A stretch of DNA of 17,607 bases from an uncultured Neomegalonema sp. (lineage in GTDB: Bacteria; Pseudomonadota; Alphaproteobacteria; Rhodobacterales; Rhodobacteraceae): NCBI GenBank assembly GCA_937944035.1, contig CALDZQ010000019.1, positions 1 to 17,607 on the forward strand. Reading direction: 5' to 3'. Positions 15,084 to 17,607 of the stretch are shown here, piece after piece. Position 1 is the first letter of the stretch, and each line of letters starts with the position of its first letter. Below the pieces are notes generated by a model. The model was not told the DNA's origin and did no database searches. It was given only the letters and a program-made list of their open reading frames with translations. The position numbers and the translations under genes are program-made.

Positions 15084-16123
15084 TCCGCTGGCTCCGCGAT
15101 AATATCTTTGGATTCAACCTTCTCACCAAACCATTCCGGCTTGATCCGCTTGATCCAACCCATCAACCCGTCCTGGAAATAGACGACCGTGATGACGATC
15201 AACGCGCCCAGTGCCACCCACTGCCAACCGAGCAGATAGTTCCACGTCACTTCCTTGACGACATGGAACAGGATCGCGCCGATCACCGGCCCCCACAACG
15301 TCCCCTTGCCACCCAGCAGTACACAGACGACCATAAAGATACCGAGGTTGATGGTTTGATATGCCGTCTCAAGCGGCTCAAAGTGGATCAGCTGAAAACC
15401 CGAAACCGCGCCCGCCAGCCCGACGAAAAACGCCGCGATCGACCACGTCACCAGCTTGTAGTGCAGCGTATGAATGCCCATCGCCTCGGCCTTTTCCTCA
15501 TCATCGCGGATCGCGTTGATGGCGGCGGCAAAGCGCGTTGTGTAGAGCCAGCGCAGGAAGATGAACAACACGACGCCGACGGCTGCGAAAGTGTAGTAGA
15601 AGAAGAATTTCCCCGTCTCGAAATCACCGGGATAAACGGGCAGAGCGATGCCTTGACCGCCGCCAACCCACTCCCAGTTCGACACCAGCTCGCCAGCGGC
15701 AATCGCCACACCCAGCGTGCCTATGGCGAAATACGGTCCGCGAAAGCTGAACAGCAGCATACCGAACAGATAAGCCATTCCCGCACAGAACAGACCGGCC
15801 GCAATCGTCCCAAGCGTGAAGCCGCTGAAATACTGGAAGTTGGTGAATTTGTAGATCCCACCCCCCGAAGCATCAGTGTATTCGCCCACGTTATAGACCA
15901 TCGCGATCGCGACCACGGCGGCAACATACATGCCCGTTCCGTAGAACAGGATATTCCCCAACGAATTATACCCCATCTGCCCGCCGGTCATATCCCAAGT
16001 CAGCGCGAGGATAATCATCAGCCACAGCGTCGCCAGCTGCGTTTTGAACGCGGGAAACAGGAAAGGCGCGGCGATAATAAGCGCCAGCAGCGCGATGTAG
16101 AAGATCGGTTTTAAAACACGCAT
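15080..16123 (-). CDS. livM: Branched-chain amino-acid-type ABC transporter permease LivM
   Basis: A 347-residue permease with about nine hydrophobic segments, starting at an ATG with GGGGA eight bases upstream. The region TWDMTGGQMGYNSLGNILFYGTGMY matches the LivM pattern (usually G..G..S.GH..F...GAY). The cytoplasmic coupling loop AINAIRDDEEKAEAMGIHTLHYKLVTWSIAAFFVGLAGA is the conserved contact to the ATPases. GGKGTLWGPVIGA near the C-terminal half is another family motif. The charged C-terminal tail (EKVESKDIIAEPAE) ends at a stop overlapping the following small ORF. Twelve bases separate it from livH upstream, so the two are co-transcribed. Confidence 0.95.
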   Translation of the reverse strand: MRVLKPIFYIALLALIIAAPFLFPAFKTQLATLWLMIILALTWDMTGGQMGYNSLGNILFYGTGMYVAAVVAIAMVYNVGEYTDASGGGIYKFTNFQYFSGFTLGTIAAGLFCAGMAYLFGMLLFSFRGPYFAIGTLGVAIAAGELVSNWEWVGGGQGIALPVYPGDFETGKFFFYYTFAAVGVVLFIFLRWLYTTRFAAAINAIRDDEEKAEAMGIHTLHYKLVTWSIAAFFVGLAGAVSGFQLIHFEPLETAYQTINLGIFMVVCVLLGGKGTLWGPVIGAILFHVVKEVTWNYLLGWQWVALGALIVITVVYFQDGLMGWIKRIKPEWFGEKVESKDIIAEPAE

Positions 16124-16135
16124 ATCCGTTTTCCC

Positions 16136-17047
16136 CTACTGCAAGACTTGGCGGTTGCGGCGTTGTTGCAGCAAGCGGATGAACAGCACGAGGATCAACA
16201 GCAGCACCGCAATCGCTTGCTGATAGCCGATGCCAAAGATGTGGCTGCCATATTGCTCCAGCGCCCCGATGCCCAGACCCGCCGCGATAACGCCGGGCAA
16301 GTTACCCAACCCTGCGGCTGTCACGATCACGAACGCGCGGACTGAATAGGTGATGCCGTAGAAGGGCTGGATCACCCAAGCCATCACAATAATCGCCCCG
16401 GCCGCTCCACATATTGCGGCGTTCAGCGAGAACGTGAAGGAGTACACTTTGTCGGTATCAATGCCCAGCACACGGGCCGCGCGGGCATCCTGCGCCGTCG
16501 CGCGGATCGCCTGACCCATGCGCGAGCGCTTCATAAACAGGATCACCCCGAACGCCATCCCCAGCGCCATCCCCATGCCCAGCAACTGCGCAATCGGCAG
16601 GTTGATGAGGCCGTCGGCAAATTCGATGGTGTCATAATCAAGCTGAATGCTCTGCGTATCCGACCCGAACATCAGGTTCATCAACTGCGCGAACATGATG
16701 GCCAGCCCGAATGTTGCCAGCAATGAGGTGAACAGATCACGCTCGATCACCCGTTTAATGACAAGCTTATACGTCAGCCACCCGATCCCCCACATCACGA
16801 TAAACGCGATGGGTATCCCCAGCAGCGGTGGCAAACCCATATTGGCGAGATACCAGGCGATATAGCCGCCCGCGATCACGAAATCCCCTTGCGCGAGATT
16901 TTTGACGTTCATCACGCCCCAAACCAGTGCCAGACCATAAGCGGCCAGCGCAAACAACGCGCCGATCATAATACCGTCGATAATGATCTTGAGATTGACG
17001 ATCGGGTACTCGATCAGCAACCCGATATTGCTCATGATCTGATCCAT
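16136..17047 (-). CDS. livH: Branched-chain amino-acid-type ABC transporter permease LivH
   Basis: A 303-residue inner-membrane permease with about eight hydrophobic helices. The conserved first segment reads LKIIIDGIMIGALFALAAYGLALVWGVMNVKNLAQGDFVIAGGY, the LivH counterpart of the N.AHG.F...GAY motif. The coupling loop is GQAIRATAQDARAARVLGIDTDKVYSFTFSLNAAICGAAGA. AGLGNLPGVIAAGLGIGALEQY is the second family signature. The start at 17047 (MDQIMSNIGLLIEYP) has AGGA about 11 bases upstream; an in-frame ATG four codons later lacks a ribosome site. A longer open frame reaching 17203 runs through the terminator hairpin and is not coding. Confidence 0.94.
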   Translation of the reverse strand: MDQIMSNIGLLIEYPIVNLKIIIDGIMIGALFALAAYGLALVWGVMNVKNLAQGDFVIAGGYIAWYLANMGLPPLLGIPIAFIVMWGIGWLTYKLVIKRVIERDLFTSLLATFGLAIMFAQLMNLMFGSDTQSIQLDYDTIEFADGLINLPIAQLLGMGMALGMAFGVILFMKRSRMGQAIRATAQDARAARVLGIDTDKVYSFTFSLNAAICGAAGAIIVMAWVIQPFYGITYSVRAFVIVTAAGLGNLPGVIAAGLGIGALEQYGSHIFGIGYQQAIAVLLLILVLFIRLLQQRRNRQVLQ

Positions 17048-17110
17048 GCGATCAGGTTCCTCTCGAATGTGGGAGTGTGCTGCGATGGCGGTTGATCGCG
17101 TTGCCTTCGC

Positions 17111-17127
17111 CCGCCCGAAACGGGCGG
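17111..17127 (-). other. GC-rich hairpin in the livK-livH spacer
   Basis: CCGCCCG and CGGGCGG form a 7-bp, all-GC stem with a 3-base loop, about 64 bases upstream of the livH start. There is no T-tract. It could stabilise a processed end or slow polymerase after the livK terminator; its role is inferred only. Confidence 0.4.
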
Positions 17128-17160
17128 TACAGGAGATGTAAAAGCACATAAACGCGTGAA

Positions 17161-17195
17161 GAAACAAAAGGCCGGTGCTCTGCTGCATCCGGCCT
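17161..17195 (-). terminator. Rho-independent terminator/attenuator after livK
   Basis: On the minus strand AGGCCGG and CCGGCCT pair in a 7-bp GC-rich stem around a 13-base loop and run directly into TTTTGTTTC, a classic intrinsic terminator 22 bases past the livK stop. Because livHMGF follow without another obvious promoter, partial read-through would give more binding protein than membrane components, a common arrangement in binding-protein ABC operons. Confidence 0.72.
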
Positions 17196-17216
17196 GATGT
17201 CATTCAATGGCTGGGC

Positions 17217-17607
17217 TTAGTTACGTGGCCAGTTCAGCTTGTGCGAAGCGAACTCGGACGGGGCAACCACATTGTAGCTGCCGTCCTGAATCTGGCGCAG
17301 AACCATTGGTTTCGCGATGTTATTGCCATTTTCCGAGAACTTGATCTGACCGTAGAATGTCGCCAGATCAGTTTCTGAAATCGCATTACGAACCGCATCT
17401 TTGTCGAGGCTATTCGCCCGCTCAAACGCATCCTTGAACACGTAAACCGCCGCCGAAGCCTGTGCGACCTGATAGGGAACGGTCTTGTTTGTGTATTCAG
17501 GGAACGCGGCCTTGAATTCCTGCTCGTAATTCGCGGCGCTGCCGAAGATCGGATCTTCATAAGTCAGTGTCTCGGCCCATTGGGTCGAGCAGAGAATGTC
17601 ATTTGCA
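17217..17607 (-). CDS. livK: Branched-chain amino-acid-type ABC transporter periplasmic substrate-binding protein, C-terminal part
   Basis: The last 130 codons of a type I periplasmic binding protein; the gene continues past the right edge, so its signal peptide and start are not seen. The fragment begins ANDILCSTQWAETLTYEDP and contains EFKAAFPEYTNKTVPYQVAQASAAVYVFKDAFERA, the helix pattern of the second lobe of LivK/UrtA-type receptors (…Y.Q...A.AA..V...AIE.A). AISETDLATFYGQIKFSENGNN is the typical 'T.yGpi.F...G.N' region, followed by the basic/aromatic C-terminus HKLNWPRN. Neighbouring livHMGF support the family. The ligand (branched-chain amino acid, amide or other) cannot be decided. Confidence 0.9.
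   Translation of the reverse strand, partial: ANDILCSTQWAETLTYEDPIFGSAANYEQEFKAAFPEYTNKTVPYQVAQASAAVYVFKDAFERANSLDKDAVRNAISETDLATFYGQIKFSENGNNIAKPMVLRQIQDGSYNVVAPSEFASHKLNWPRN

Noticed and set aside
17048..17203. N-terminal extension of LivH
   Set aside because: The frame would pass through the livK terminator hairpin; the LivH family begins near the ATG at 17047, which has a ribosome site.

Overview
The window reads as chromosomal DNA of an alphaproteobacterium. The evidence is the conserved same-strand order pyrC-like / plsY / dprA / topA / rnr, a moderately high G+C content with alphaproteobacterial-looking proteins, and an intergenic GACCCCGGATCAAGTCCGGGG palindrome of a kind I associate with alphaproteobacterial genomes. 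I cannot assign a genus. Almost every gene is on the minus strand; the one clear plus-strand gene is a large secreted protein in the middle.

Minus-strand block A (9854 down to 1): a catalytically degenerate dihydroorotase homologue (PyrX type), plsY (phospholipid acyltransfer), dprA (ssDNA/RecA loader in transformation), topA (topoisomerase I), rnr (RNase R), then a TVP38/TMEM64-family membrane protein translationally coupled (TAATG) to a FAD-dependent disulfide oxidoreductase that runs off the left edge. plsY and dprA overlap (GTGA). This is a housekeeping neighbourhood, but pyrB, which normally precedes the PyrX-type gene in alphaproteobacteria, is not there.

Central plus-strand gene (10028-13153): a 1041-residue serralysin-like zinc metalloprotease. 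It has an HEAGHAVGLSHP zinc site, three separate blocks of RTX calcium-binding nonapeptides, a LamG/concanavalin-like domain and a discoidin (F5/8 type C)-like domain between the blocks, and a C-terminal type I secretion signal. No type I exporter genes are in the window. Its Met-turn position is Leu, which is unusual. The 173-bp divergent promoter region it shares with pyrX carries a 16-bp palindrome made of two GANTC (CcrM-type) sites.

Minus-strand block B (17607 down to 13253): a branched-chain/amide amino-acid ABC importer in the order livK (3' part only) - terminator - livH - livM - small membrane ORF - livG - livF. The last four genes overlap by 1 to 4 bases. The 73-residue ORF between livM and livG overlaps both neighbours by ATGA and is therefore very likely real. 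A 20-bp perfect inverted repeat lies between the convergent livF and metalloprotease genes and contains the livF stop codon.

No RNA gene, CRISPR array, insertion sequence or prophage is visible. There is no gene-free stretch longer than 300 bases; the longest (8348-8570) holds a palindromic repeat and nothing else I can name. I do not see a wholly new multi-gene system. The most notable items are the modular metalloprotease with its altered Met-turn, the inactive PyrX without pyrB, and the uncharacterised liv-operon small protein.
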